A DNA stretch of 61,771 nucleotides from Clostridium bornimense (GTDB taxonomy: Bacteria; Bacillota; Clostridia; Clostridiales; Clostridiaceae): contig NZ_JAHLOD010000021.1 of the NCBI RefSeq assembly GCF_018917145.1, positions 1 through 61,771 on the forward strand, given 5' to 3'. The first letter of the stretch is position 1, and each line of letters begins with the position of its first letter. Made by a program: the position numbers and the translations under genes. This document shows, piece by piece, positions 35,638 to 44,443 of this stretch. A model generated the notes under the pieces. The model had not been told where the DNA came from. It ran no database searches and saw only the letters and a list, made by a program, of their open reading frames with translations.

Positions 35638-36281
35638 CAGGGCACAGGGCACAGGTAAGGTTGAAATTCCTCCACTGGAGGAATTTCATTGTAGTCCTGC
35701 GGACGGCTTGTGTTGTTTGCAGCTGTGCTACAAAAGTGCTAAGTGTGTATAGGATATTTGTAATTGTGACACAATTTGATTTAATATAAGAAGTTTTAAA
35801 TAATTTATAATTACTGAATAAATGTTCGTATCTTTGGTAATTAATTAAATAAATTAATTACTCAGGGGTGTGATACTAAAATGACTAATAGTGTGATAGT
35901 TAATAAGTCTTTTAATTTTGCTTTAGATATTATAAGGACATACCACTTTCTTACATGTAAAAAGAGAGAGTTTATATTATCTAAACAATTGCTAAGAGCT
36001 GGTACTAGTATTGGGGCTAATGTTCGAGAGGCTTTTCGTGGAGAGTCTAGGAAAGATTTTGGTCACCAAATGAATATAGCTTTGAAAGAGGCTAATGAAA
36101 CTGAGTACTGGATAGAATTATTGATAGCTTTATCATACTTAGAAGATGAAGTAGCTAATGAAATGCTTAATAAATGTAAAGAGTTATGCAAAATATTGAA
36201 TTCAATTGTAAGGAAGGTGCGAGAAACACAAGAAGTTCAGGACGCATAAATACTTGTGCCCTGTGCCTTGTGCCTTGTGCC
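35638..36281 (+). mobile_element. Heptamer-flanked element carrying a four-helix-bundle gene (purL/purE)
   Basis: The left end has CAGGGCACAGGGCACAGG (35638-35655). The right end has four exact heptamers, TTGTGCC, CTGTGCC, TTGTGCC, TTGTGCC (36254-36281), which are the reverse complement type. Inside are palindrome GAAATTCCTCC/GGAGGAATTTC (35663-35687), core AGTCCTGCGGACGGC (35693-35707) and the gene at 35881. The ends could pair into one long stem in the pur mRNA. No transposase or clear target duplication is seen, so mobility is inferred from the repeated architecture. Confidence 0.6.
35881..36249 (+). CDS. Four-helix-bundle protein (S23/IVP family), copy 1
   Basis: 122 residues, all helical, with the family pattern KQLLRAGTSIGANVREA, GESRKDF and ALKEANETEYWIELL. 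This family was named from ORFs in 23S rRNA intervening sequences; Avd of diversity-generating retroelements has the same fold. Its molecular job is unknown, though the relatives are basic and bind nucleic acid. The start follows AGGGGTG. CGA and CGT codons appear, unlike the AGA-rich neighbours, hinting at a separate history. Over half the positions match copy 2 at 40842, and the 70-base leaders are also alike. Confidence 0.85.
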   Translation: MTNSVIVNKSFNFALDIIRTYHFLTCKKREFILSKQLLRAGTSIGANVREAFRGESRKDFGHQMNIALKEANETEYWIELLIALSYLEDEVANEMLNKCKELCKILNSIVRKVRETQEVQDA

Positions 36282-36302
36282 ATAAAAAACGGAGGTTTTT
36301 TT

Positions 36303-36782
36303 ATGAAGGTAGCAATCATATTTGGAAGTAAATCTGATACAGAGGTAATGAGGGGGGCTGCTAATGCTTTAAGAGAGTTTGATATTCCTTTTGAAGCGTA
36401 TGTATTGTCAGCTCATAGAGTACCGGAGAAGTTAGAAGAGGTTATTAAGAAGTTAGAGGAAACTGGTTGTGAGGCAATTATTGCTGGTGCTGGGCTTGCA
36501 GCTCATCTTCCAGGTGTAATAGCATCAAAGACAACTCTTCCTGTAATAGGTGTGCCTATAAAGGCAGCAGTAGAAGGAATGGATGCATTATTTTCAATAG
36601 TTCAAATGCCAAAGGGTATTCCAGTTGCTACTGTAGGTATTAATAATTCTTATAATGCTGGTATGATAGCGGCTCAAATTTTAGGAGTTAAGTATCCGGA
36701 AGTTAAGGATAAGCTAGAAAAATATAGAAAAGATATGAAAGTTAAATTTATTAGGGATAATGAAGAAGGAGTGGAACTATAA
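36303..36782 (+). CDS. purE: N5-carboxyaminoimidazole ribonucleotide mutase / AIR carboxylase
   Basis: 159 residues. [21 protein letters not shown] and [12 protein letters not shown] are the PurE signatures. No purK is present in this operon. If it is absent from the genome, the protein would use CO2 directly as a class II PurE; this cannot be decided here. ATG 36303 has GGAGG seven bases upstream. The longer frame from 36186 overlaps the preceding gene and the heptamer array and is rejected. Confidence 0.93.
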   Translation: MKVAIIFGSKSDTEVMRGAANALREFDIPFEAYVLSAHRVPEKLEEVIKKLEETGCEAIIAGAGLAAHLPGVIASKTTLPVIGVPIKAAVEGMDALFSIVQMPKGIPVATVGINNSYNAGMIAAQILGVKYPEVKDKLEKYRKDMKVKFIRDNEEGVEL

Positions 36783-36783
36783 A

Positions 36784-37497
36784 ATGGAAAAGCTAGAAAT
36801 GATGTATGAAGGTAAGGCAAAACAAGTATTTAGAACAAGTGATGATGATAAGGTAATAGTTCATTATAAAGATGATGCTACTGCTTTTAATGGAGAAAAG
36901 AAGGGACAAATTGATTCTAAAGGTGAATTAAATAATGCAATAACTTCAATGTTATTTGAACTTTTAGCAAAGAAAGGTGTTAAAACTCACTTTATTAAAA
37001 AGTTAAACGAAAGAGACCAACTTTGTAAGAAGGTAAAAATAATACCTCTAGAAGTTATAGTAAGAAATGTTGCTGCTGGTTCAATGGCTAAGAGATTAGG
37101 TCTTGAAGAAGGAACTCCATTAAAGACAACAGTATTTGAACTTTCTTATAAAAATGATGATTTAGGAGATCCATTAATCAATGATTATCATGCAGTAGCA
37201 ATTGGAGCTACTACATTTGAAGAATTAAAGACAATTTATGATATGACAGCAGTTATTAATAATACATTAAAAGAATTTTTCTTAAAACAAAATATAAATC
37301 TTATAGACTTCAAGATAGAATTCGGTAAGACTGCAGATGGAGAAATCTTACTTGCAGATGAAATCTCACCAGATACATGCAGATTCTGGGATGCTACAAC
37401 TGGTGAAAAGCTTGATAAAGATAGATTTAGAAGAGATATGGGAAATGTTAAAGAAGCTTATATAGAAATATTTAAGAGAATAAGTGAGGAAATCTAA
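36784..37497 (+). CDS. purC: SAICAR synthetase
   Basis: Joins CAIR and aspartate using ATP. The signatures are [19 protein letters not shown] and the [17 protein letters not shown] core, and [12 protein letters not shown] near the C-terminus. It is 237 residues from ATG 36784, which lies one base after the purE stop with GAAGGAGTGG upstream; the frame-opening ATG at 36760 lies inside purE before that site. Confidence 0.95.
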   Translation: MEKLEMMYEGKAKQVFRTSDDDKVIVHYKDDATAFNGEKKGQIDSKGELNNAITSMLFELLAKKGVKTHFIKKLNERDQLCKKVKIIPLEVIVRNVAAGSMAKRLGLEEGTPLKTTVFELSYKNDDLGDPLINDYHAVAIGATTFEELKTIYDMTAVINNTLKEFFLKQNINLIDFKIEFGKTADGEILLADEISPDTCRFWDATTGEKLDKDRFRRDMGNVKEAYIEIFKRISEEI

Positions 37498-37498
37498 T

Positions 37499-38905
37499 AT
37501 GACAATTAGAGAGTGTGATAAGTTCAAAGACGAGTGTGGTGTTTTCGGGATATACTCAAACAAAAAAACAACAATTGCCCATTATGTTTATTATGGATTA
37601 TATGCACTTCAGCATAGAGGACAAGAAAGTTCAGGAATATGCGTTAATCAAGATGGAAATTTGATTCTTGAAAAAGGTATGGGTATTGTTCCGGATGTAT
37701 TTGATGATGAAACATTAAATAATATGACAGGTAAGGCAGCTATAGGTCATGTAAGATATTCTACAACAGGAGATACTAGACTTATAAATGCACAACCATT
37801 ACTTTCAAAATTTAAATTAGGACAAATGGCTATAGCTCATAATGGAAACTTAGTTAATACTGATGTTATAAGAGAACTATTAGAAGAGTCAGGTTGTAAT
37901 TTCCAAACAACAATTGATACAGAAGTTATTTTAAATATGATAGCACGAAAAGCTTCTAAAGGAATAGAAAAAGCTTTAGTAGATACAGTTCAAGCCGTTA
38001 AGGGATCATACGCTATAGTAATATTAACAAAGGATAAGCTTATTGGAATAAGAGATCCTCATGGAATAAGACCATTATGTATAGGAAAAATAGACGATGG
38101 TTATGTACTATCATCTGAAAGTTGTGCTCTTGATGTTATAGGAGCTGAACTTATTAGGGATGTAGAACCAGGTGAAATAGTAATAATAGATGATGAAGGA
38201 TTAAGAAGCATAAAGTTAAATGAAAAGGCAATAACTAAGGCATGTGCTTTTGAATATATTTATTTCGCAAGACCAGATTCTATAATGAATGGAATAAATG
38301 TATATGAAGCTAGAGTAAAAGCAGGGGAACTTTTATATAAAGATGCTCCAGCAGAAGCAGATTTGGTAATAGGAGTTCCTGATTCAGGAATACCATCAGC
38401 AGTAGGATATTCAAAGGCTTCGGGAATACCATATGCTATGGGTATTGTTAAAAATAAATATGTTGCAAGAACATTTATTGCACCAACACAAGAATTAAGA
38501 GAAAAAGCAGTTTCTATTAAGCTTAATGCACTTAGATGTTTAGTTGAAGGAAAGAGAGTAGTTCTTATTGATGACTCTATTGTAAGAGGAACAACTTCTA
38601 AAAAATTAGTAGATATAATGAGAAGAGCTGGAGCAAAAGAGGTGCACTTTAGATCAGCAGCACCAGCAGTTAAGTATCCTTGCTATTTTGGTATAGATAC
38701 TCCATATAGAAGTGAACTTATTGCAGCTCAAAGAAACTTAGAGGAAATTAGAGAATTTATTGGAAGTGACTCTGTAGGATATTTATCAATTCCTTCATTA
38801 GTAGAAGCTTTAGGTGGAGAAAACCATTTTTGTTTAGGATGTTTTGCTGGTGAATATCCAGTATCAGCACCAATGGAAATGAGCAAGGTTCGTTTAGAAG
38901 ATTAA
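37499..38905 (+). CDS. purF: Amidophosphoribosyltransferase
   Basis: First committed purine step: PRPP plus glutamine to phosphoribosylamine. The nucleophile is Cys13 (DECGVFGIY), so a 12-residue propeptide is probably removed, as in B. subtilis. The PRPP motif VVLIDDSIVRGTT is clear. Cysteines in KACAFEY, YPCYFG and HFCLGCF match the [4Fe-4S] ligands of the B. subtilis type. 468 residues. ATG 37499 lies just after the purC stop with GTGAGGAAA upstream. Confidence 0.95.
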   Translation: MTIRECDKFKDECGVFGIYSNKKTTIAHYVYYGLYALQHRGQESSGICVNQDGNLILEKGMGIVPDVFDDETLNNMTGKAAIGHVRYSTTGDTRLINAQPLLSKFKLGQMAIAHNGNLVNTDVIRELLEESGCNFQTTIDTEVILNMIARKASKGIEKALVDTVQAVKGSYAIVILTKDKLIGIRDPHGIRPLCIGKIDDGYVLSSESCALDVIGAELIRDVEPGEIVIIDDEGLRSIKLNEKAITKACAFEYIYFARPDSIMNGINVYEARVKAGELLYKDAPAEADLVIGVPDSGIPSAVGYSKASGIPYAMGIVKNKYVARTFIAPTQELREKAVSIKLNALRCLVEGKRVVLIDDSIVRGTTSKKLVDIMRRAGAKEVHFRSAAPAVKYPCYFGIDTPYRSELIAAQRNLEEIREFIGSDSVGYLSIPSLVEALGGENHFCLGCFAGEYPVSAPMEMSKVRLED

Positions 38906-38929
38906 AATTATGAAAGCGAGGAAACTTAA

Positions 38930-39934
38930 ATGAGTTTATATAAGGAAAGTGGCGTAAATATAGAAGAAGGCTACAAAAGTGTACAATTAATGAAACAATA
39001 CACAGAAAAAACTTTCATACCAGGAGTTTTAAATGGTCTTGGATCATTTGCTGGAATGTTTGAACTTGGACAAGGATATAAAAATCCAGTATTAGTTTCA
39101 GGAACAGATGGAGTTGGAACAAAGCTTGAAATTGCATTTAAGATGAATACTTATGATACAGTTGGAATAGATTGTACAGCAATGTGTGTAAATGACATAC
39201 TTTGTCACGGAGCAAAACCAGTAGTATTTTTAGACTATATGGCTTGTGGAAAATTAGAAGCAGAAAAAGCAGCTGACATAGTTAAAGGTGTATCAGAAGG
39301 ATGTTACAGAGCTGGATGTGCCTTAATTGGTGGAGAAACAGCAGAAATGCCTGGCTTTTATAAAGAAGGAGAATATGATATAGCAGGATTTGCAGTTGGT
39401 GTTGTAGAAAAAGACGAAATTATTGATGGGAGTAATATAAAATCTGGAGATGTTTTAATAGGATTAGAGTCTTCAGGAATTCATTCAAATGGATATTCAT
39501 TAGTAAGAAAACTTATTACTAATTTAGATGAAGAATTTGAAGGAAAGAAAATAGGAGAAGTTTTATTAACTCCAACAAGAATATATGTTAAGCCAATACT
39601 TGATTTATTATCAAAAGTAAATATCAATGGTATGGCTCATATAACTGGTGGCGGATTTATTGAAAATATTCCAAGAATGTTCAAAAATAAAAAACATAGA
39701 GCAGTAATAAACAAAAATTCTTATAAAGTTCCAGCAATATTCAAAGAACTTATGAGACGTGGAGTTAAAGAAGAAGAAATGTACAATACATTTAACATGG
39801 GAATCGGATTTGTTGTTTGTGTTGCTAAAGAAGATGTAAATAAAGTAATGGAAATCTTAGTTGGACATGGAATAGTAGCTCATGAAATTGGATATGTTGA
39901 TGAGAATGAAGGGGAAAATATATGCTTAAAATAG
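38930..39934 (+). CDS. purM: Phosphoribosylaminoimidazole synthetase (AIR synthase)
   Basis: Closes FGAM to AIR with ATP. 334 residues with SGTDGVGTKL, MCVNDILCHGA, LIGGETAEMPG and HITGGGFIENIPR, all PurM signatures. The start has GCGAGGAAA upstream. The last codons overlap the purN start. Confidence 0.96.
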   Translation: MSLYKESGVNIEEGYKSVQLMKQYTEKTFIPGVLNGLGSFAGMFELGQGYKNPVLVSGTDGVGTKLEIAFKMNTYDTVGIDCTAMCVNDILCHGAKPVVFLDYMACGKLEAEKAADIVKGVSEGCYRAGCALIGGETAEMPGFYKEGEYDIAGFAVGVVEKDEIIDGSNIKSGDVLIGLESSGIHSNGYSLVRKLITNLDEEFEGKKIGEVLLTPTRIYVKPILDLLSKVNINGMAHITGGGFIENIPRMFKNKKHRAVINKNSYKVPAIFKELMRRGVKEEEMYNTFNMGIGFVVCVAKEDVNKVMEILVGHGIVAHEIGYVDENEGENICLK

Positions 39935-40533
39935 CAGTGTTAGTATCTGGTGGCGGAAGTAATCTTCAAGCCATCATAGATAAAGTTAGTGATGGTTACT
40001 TAGATAAAGTAGCTATAGAATATGTAATTAGTGACACAAAAGGTGCTTATGCCTTAGAAAGAGCAGAAAAAGTAGGAATAAAAACTTTAACATATGATAA
40101 AAAAGAATATGGTGATTCACTTAGTAAAAAAATTCTTGATACATTAAAAGGTAAAGTAGATGTAATAGTTCTAGCAGGTTTCTTTTCTATTATAAAAAAA
40201 GAATTAATAGATGAATTTAGAAATAGAATTATTAACATTCATCCATCACTTATACCAAGCTTTTGTGGAAAAGGTGCATACGGAATTCACGTCCACGAAA
40301 AAGCTATCGAATATGGGGTAAAGATATCAGGATGCACAGTACATTTTGTAGATGAAGGAACAGATACGGGGGCTATTATTCTTCAAAAATCAGTACCGGT
40401 ATATGGAGAGGACACTCCAAAGAAATTACAAGAAAGAATACTTGTAGAAGAACATAAAGCATTACCAGAAGCGCTAAAGTTAATTAGCGAAGGAAAAGTA
40501 AGAGTAGAAGGAAGAAAAACCATAATAAAATAA
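39922..40533 (+). CDS. purN: Phosphoribosylglycinamide formyltransferase
   Basis: Transfers the formyl group from 10-formyltetrahydrofolate to GAR. 203 residues with the catalytic Asn/His segment INIHPSLIPSF and HFVDEGTDTG carrying the Asp. It starts inside the purM end (13-base overlap) with GGGGAAAA upstream. Its stop is followed directly by the second repeat element. Confidence 0.95.
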   Translation: MLKIAVLVSGGGSNLQAIIDKVSDGYLDKVAIEYVISDTKGAYALERAEKVGIKTLTYDKKEYGDSLSKKILDTLKGKVDVIVLAGFFSIIKKELIDEFRNRIINIHPSLIPSFCGKGAYGIHVHEKAIEYGVKISGCTVHFVDEGTDTGAIILQKSVPVYGEDTPKKLQERILVEEHKALPEALKLISEGKVRVEGRKTIIK

Positions 40534-40781
40534 TTCACAGTTCACAATTCACAATTCACAATTAATGTTAATTTTCACCGATGGTGAAAATATTATAAGT
40601 ATGTGGAGAGAGAAAATAGATAATGAAATTTATATTGAAAATTCAAAAGATTAACAATGGTAAATTCTATAATAGTTATAAATTGCCTGAATTGTAATGA
40701 TTATTCGAAGGAGTAAAATGTTTTTCTGAAAGAAAAACCACCACAATTGTGAAATGTGAATTGTTTGAATTGTGAATTGAA
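40532..40781 (+). repeat. Modular repeat, left part of the purN/purH insertion
   Basis: It begins with four 7-base units, ATTCACA, GTTCACA, ATTCACA, ATTCACA (40533-40560). Then come palindrome ATTTTCACC/GGTGAAAAT (40571-40591), about 125 bases without clear features, palindrome GTTTTTC/GAAAAAC (40720-40738), and an array TTGTGAA, ATGTGAA, TTGTTTGAA, TTGTGAA (40747-40776). The last 41 bases recur with one change at 41337-41377, so the gene between them is flanked by direct repeats. It fills most of the 308-base gap before the gene at 40842. Confidence 0.7.
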
Positions 40782-40841
40782 TAAATGTTTGTATAATTGT
40801 TAATTAATTTAATAAAGAGGATTAGTTAGAGGTAAAAAGAT

Positions 40842-41198
40842 ATGAATGAAAATATACTTGAGAATAAATCATTTGATTTTGCACTAGATATTATGAAATT
40901 ATATAAACGGTTAACTTCTACAAATAATGAGAATGTGATATTTAAACAATTAATAAGATCATCTACCAGTATCGGAGCAAATATAAAGGAAGCTTTAAGA
41001 GGAGAATCAAGAAAAGATTTTACACATAAACTGAGCATATCTTTAAAAGAAGCTAATGAAACTGAATATTGGTTAGAATTATTAATTGCATCTGAGTATA
41101 TAGAGTATAGAGAAGGAAAAGAACTTCTTGCTAAGTGTAAAGAGTTATGCAAGATACTATATTCAATAGTAAGAACATTAAATAAAAATAAAAGTTAA
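40842..41198 (+). CDS. Four-helix-bundle protein (S23/IVP family), copy 2
   Basis: 118 residues, helical, sharing NKSFDFALDI, KQLIRSSTSIGANIKEA, GESRKDF, LKEANETEYWLELL and KCKELCKIL with copy 1 at 35881. The leader (about 40776-40841) also matches that of copy 1 (GAATAAATGTTYGTAT, TTAATTAATT). The start follows AGAGG. It is transcribed with the pur genes and flanked by heptamer arrays and 41-base direct repeats. Nucleic-acid binding is a family expectation; nothing links the protein to purine metabolism. Confidence 0.85.
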   Translation: MNENILENKSFDFALDIMKLYKRLTSTNNENVIFKQLIRSSTSIGANIKEALRGESRKDFTHKLSISLKEANETEYWLELLIASEYIEYREGKELLAKCKELCKILYSIVRTLNKNKS

Positions 41199-41222
41199 TG
41201 TATAAATTGAAAAATACTTGAG

Positions 41223-41377
41223 TTGTGAACTGACTGAATTGCAAATTGATTGAACTGTGAATTGATTGAATTGCGAATTGCAAATTAATATGCCGTCCGC
41301 AGGACAATAATAATTTTCCCAATAGGGGAAAATTCACCACAATTGTGAACTGTGAATTGTTTGAATTGTGAATTGAA
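41223..41377 (+). repeat. Modular repeat, right part of the purN/purH insertion
   Basis: An array in exact 7- and 9-base steps runs 41223-41284: TTGTGAA, CTGACTGAA, TTGCAAA, TTGATTGAA, CTGTGAA, TTGATTGAA, TTGCGAA, TTGCAAA. Then the core occurs in reverse orientation (GCCGTCCGCAGGACA, 41292-41306), followed by palindrome AATTTTCCC/GGGAAAATT (41312-41334) and a final array TTGTGAA, CTGTGAA, TTGTTTGAA, TTGTGAA (41343-41372). The final array is complementary to the ATTCACA array at 40533, so the whole insertion has inverted ends. Confidence 0.7.
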
Positions 41378-41402
41378 AATATGTGCACTTGGAGGTTAAA
41401 AA

Positions 41403-42896
41403 ATGAGAGCTTTAATTAGTGTTTTTTATAAAGATGGAATTTTAGAAATGGCACAATTTCTTGAGAGTAAGGGTGTTGAAATAGTTTCAACTGGTGGTAC
41501 TTATAGATATTTAAAAGAAAATGGTGTTAAGGTAATAGATATTACTGAGGTAACTGGATTCCCAGAAATTTTAGATGGAAGAGTTAAGACTTTAAATCCA
41601 TATATCCATGGTGGAATATTAGCTATAAGAAATAATAAGGAACATATGGCTAAGATAGCTGAAAAAAATATTACACCAATAGATATAGTTATTGTAAATT
41701 TATATCCTTTCTTTGATAAGGTTAATGAAGATTTATCTTTTGAAGAAAAAATTGAGTTTATTGATATCGGTGGACCTACTATGCTTAGAGCAGCAGCAAA
41801 GAATTTCCAAGATGTTATAGTAATTTCAGATACTAAAGATTATGCTGAAGTTAAGAGACAAATGGAAGAAGGAGAAGTGTCATTAGCATTTAAGAAGAAG
41901 TTAGCTGGTAAGGTATTTAACTTAATGAGTGCTTATGATGGGGCTATAGCAAACTTCTTATTAGATGATGAGTATAACGAGTATTACAATATTTCATATA
42001 AAAAGAAAATGGATTTAAGATATGGAGAAAATGGACATCAATCAGCAGCTTATTATGTGTCAACAACAGATAATGGTGCGATGAAGGATATAGAACAATT
42101 AAATGGTAAGGAACTTTCATATAACAACTTTAAGGATATGGATATAGCTTGGAAAGTTGTTAGTGAATTTGATGAAACTGCTTGTTGTGCTTTAAAGCAT
42201 AATACTCCATGTGGTGTGGCAGTGTCAGATACAACTTTAGATGCTTACAATAAGGCTTTTGAATGTGATCCAACATCAATTTTTGGAGGTATCGTTGCTT
42301 TCAATAGAGAAGTAGATGTGGAAACTGCTGAAAAGCTTACAGAAATATTCTTAGAAATAGTTATTGCTCCAGGATTTACTGCAGAAGCTCTTGAGGCATT
42401 TAAGAAGAAGAAGAATTTAAGAGTAATAAAATGTGGAACTAAACCATGTGATACTCATGAATTAGTTAAGGTTGATGGTGGTCTTCTTGTTCAACAATCA
42501 GATAGAAAATTAGTTGATGAGTATAAGGTTGTTACAGAAAAGGCACCAACAGAAGCTCAACTTAAAGATATGGAATTTGGAATGAAGGTAGTTAAATATG
42601 TTAAGTCTAATGCCATCGTTGTTGTTAAAGATGGTAAGACTTTAGGAATAGGTGGAGGACAAGTTAATAGAATTTGGCCTGCAAAGGATGCTTTAAAGAG
42701 AGCAAATACAGAAGGTGCAGTTCTTGCATCTGATGCATTCTTCCCATTTGGTGATATTGTTGATGAATGTGCTAAATATAAAGTAGGTGCAATTGTACAA
42801 CCAGGTGGATCAGTAAATGATAAGTTATCAGTTGAAAATTGTAATAAGTATGGAATACCAATGGTCTTCACAGGAATAAGACACTTTAAACATTAA
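41403..42896 (+). CDS. purH: Bifunctional AICAR transformylase / IMP cyclohydrolase
   Basis: Carries out the last two steps to IMP. The N-terminal cyclohydrolase (MGS-like) domain has STGGTYRYL and [13 protein letters not shown]. The C-terminal transformylase has [24 protein letters not shown] and DAFFPFGD. The length of 497 residues is normal. The start follows TTGGAGG, 25 bases after the repeat element. Confidence 0.96.
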   Translation: MRALISVFYKDGILEMAQFLESKGVEIVSTGGTYRYLKENGVKVIDITEVTGFPEILDGRVKTLNPYIHGGILAIRNNKEHMAKIAEKNITPIDIVIVNLYPFFDKVNEDLSFEEKIEFIDIGGPTMLRAAAKNFQDVIVISDTKDYAEVKRQMEEGEVSLAFKKKLAGKVFNLMSAYDGAIANFLLDDEYNEYYNISYKKKMDLRYGENGHQSAAYYVSTTDNGAMKDIEQLNGKELSYNNFKDMDIAWKVVSEFDETACCALKHNTPCGVAVSDTTLDAYNKAFECDPTSIFGGIVAFNREVDVETAEKLTEIFLEIVIAPGFTAEALEAFKKKKNLRVIKCGTKPCDTHELVKVDGGLLVQQSDRKLVDEYKVVTEKAPTEAQLKDMEFGMKVVKYVKSNAIVVVKDGKTLGIGGGQVNRIWPAKDALKRANTEGAVLASDAFFPFGDIVDECAKYKVGAIVQPGGSVNDKLSVENCNKYGIPMVFTGIRHFKH

Positions 42897-42918
42897 TATA
42901 ATAAGGAGCGTATTATAT

Positions 42919-44169
42919 ATGAAAGTTTTAGTTTTAGGTAGTGGTGGTAGAGAACATGCAATTGCTTATAAGTGTGCCGAGAGTTCAAAGGTAGAAAAGG
43001 TATATGTGGCACCTGGAAATGGTGGGACAGCTATTGAAAAGAAATGTGAAAATGTTAATCTAACTAAAATAGATGAATTTGTAGCTTTTGCAAAAAAGGA
43101 ATCTATAGATTTAACAATAGTAGGACCTGAAGTATATCTTGTAGATGGTGTTGTAGATACATTTAAAAAAGAAGGCTTAAAGATTTTTGGACCAGGTAAA
43201 GTTGGTGCTCAGTTAGAAGGAAGTAAGTCTTTCTCAAAGGATTTCATGAAAAAGTATAATGTAAAAACTGCTGCATATGAAGTGTTTACAGAAGTTGAAC
43301 CAGCGGTAGAATATTTAAAGAATGTAGATTATCCAATAGTTATTAAGGCAGATGGATTAGCAGCTGGAAAAGGTGTTGTTATAAGTGAAACTTATGAAGA
43401 TGCTGTTGCTACTGTAAAGTCATTTATTATTGATGATGTATTCAAAGGTGCAGGACAAAAAATTGTTATAGAAGAATTTTTAACAGGACCAGAAGCATCA
43501 ATTCTTGCTGTTACTGATGGTAAGACAATGCTACCATTTATATCTTCAAAGGATCATAAGAAAATTTATGAAGGAGAAACAGGACCTAATACAGGGGGAA
43601 TGGGCGTTATAGCTCCAAATCCATACTTTACAAAAGAAGTAGAAGAGGATTTTATAAATAATATAATGAATCCAACATTAGAAGGTATAAGAGAAGAAGA
43701 GTTTGATTTTACAGGAATAGTATTCTTTGGTGTAATGATAACTCCAAAAGGTGTTTATGCTCTAGAGTATAATGTAAGAATGGGAGATCCTGAAACACAA
43801 GCAGTACTTCCGCTTATGAATAGTGATTTTGTAGAAGTAATTGAAAAGGCTTTAGATGGAAAGTTATCAGAAGTCACTTTAGATTGGAAAGAAGGATATT
43901 CTTGTTGTATAACAGGAGCATCAAAGGGATATCCTGCAAGTTATCCTACTGGTTTTGAGATTACTGTTAACAGTGATTTTAATTCAAAGTTATTTATAGC
44001 AGGGGCAAAAGAAGAAAATGGTAAGCTTCTTACTACAGGAGGAAGAGTTTTAAATGTAGTTGCTACAGATAGTACATTAGAAGGTGCTAGAGCTAAAGCT
44101 TATAATGATATAAAAAATGTGGACTTCCAAGGACTTTATTATAGAAAAGACATCGGTGAAATAAAATAA
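42919..44169 (+). CDS. purD: Phosphoribosylamine-glycine ligase
   Basis: Makes GAR from phosphoribosylamine, glycine and ATP. 416 residues, an ATP-grasp enzyme with N-terminal GSGGREHAIAYK, IKADGLAAGKGV, GPNTGGMG and LEYNVRMGDPETQ. The start follows AAGGAGC. It is the last gene of the operon. Confidence 0.96.
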   Translation: MKVLVLGSGGREHAIAYKCAESSKVEKVYVAPGNGGTAIEKKCENVNLTKIDEFVAFAKKESIDLTIVGPEVYLVDGVVDTFKKEGLKIFGPGKVGAQLEGSKSFSKDFMKKYNVKTAAYEVFTEVEPAVEYLKNVDYPIVIKADGLAAGKGVVISETYEDAVATVKSFIIDDVFKGAGQKIVIEEFLTGPEASILAVTDGKTMLPFISSKDHKKIYEGETGPNTGGMGVIAPNPYFTKEVEEDFINNIMNPTLEGIREEEFDFTGIVFFGVMITPKGVYALEYNVRMGDPETQAVLPLMNSDFVEVIEKALDGKLSEVTLDWKEGYSCCITGASKGYPASYPTGFEITVNSDFNSKLFIAGAKEENGKLLTTGGRVLNVVATDSTLEGARAKAYNDIKNVDFQGLYYRKDIGEIK

Positions 44170-44185
44170 ATTTGTTAATAAAATA

Positions 44186-44236
44186 AAAACTGTCACGATA
44201 CGATTAAATTTCGTAAGTGGCAGTTTTTTTTTTTTT
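44186..44236 (+). terminator. Terminator of the pur operon
   Basis: AAAACTGTCAC...GTGGCAGTTTT with an upper ACGA/TCGT stem and a long T run. The rest of the gap to 44443 is A+T-rich and holds only the sigma-D-type promoter and a ribosome site. Confidence 0.9.
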
Positions 44237-44380
44237 AAATAAAGAGAGAGATTTTAGTCTAAGTTTTATTTTTGTATTTTTAGAAGTTTCTAAAGAAAAT
44301 TTTTCTACCAATATGAAGCGGAGAAATACTCTTATTTAATAGTATTTTTTATATTATTTACTGAAGTTTGATAATTAAAG

Positions 44381-44407
44381 TAAACTTTAAAAAAAAAGTA
44401 ACGATAT
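44381..44407 (+). promoter_or_regulatory. Likely sigma-D (FliA-type) promoter of the chemoreceptor genes
   Basis: TAAA (44381-44384), a 15-base spacer and AACGATAT (44400-44407). The consensus is TAAA-N15-GCCGATAT, so 10 of 12 positions match with exact spacing. It stands 37 bases before the first chemoreceptor, fitting control with motility genes. Confidence 0.6.
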
Positions 44408-44443
44408 TATATAGTACTACATTAAAAAAAAGGGGAGATTTTG

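Noticed and set aside
35570-35752. 60-residue frame at the end of purL
   Set aside because: It overlaps the purL end and the repeat element and has no ribosome site or normal composition.
35818-35832. Second PurBox before the first four-helix-bundle gene (AATGTTCGTAT)
   Set aside because: Only one half-site exists, and the same segment in copy 2 reads AATGTTTGTAT, so it is part of the shared leader, not an operator pair.
36254-36281. CRISPR-like array
   Set aside because: The repeats are only seven bases and directly adjoining, with no spacers and no cas genes anywhere in the window.
36186-36302. N-terminal extension of purE
   Set aside because: It would overlap the four-helix-bundle gene and read through the heptamer array; GGAGG before ATG 36303 fixes the start.
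35638-41377. Diversity-generating retroelement, because Avd has the same fold
   Set aside because: No reverse transcriptase, template repeat or variable repeat is present near either gene.
40527-41380. AAAAT on both sides of the second four-helix-bundle insertion as a target-site duplication
   Set aside because: Five A/T bases are common by chance here and the left copy overlaps the purN stop; no similar pair is seen at the first insertion.
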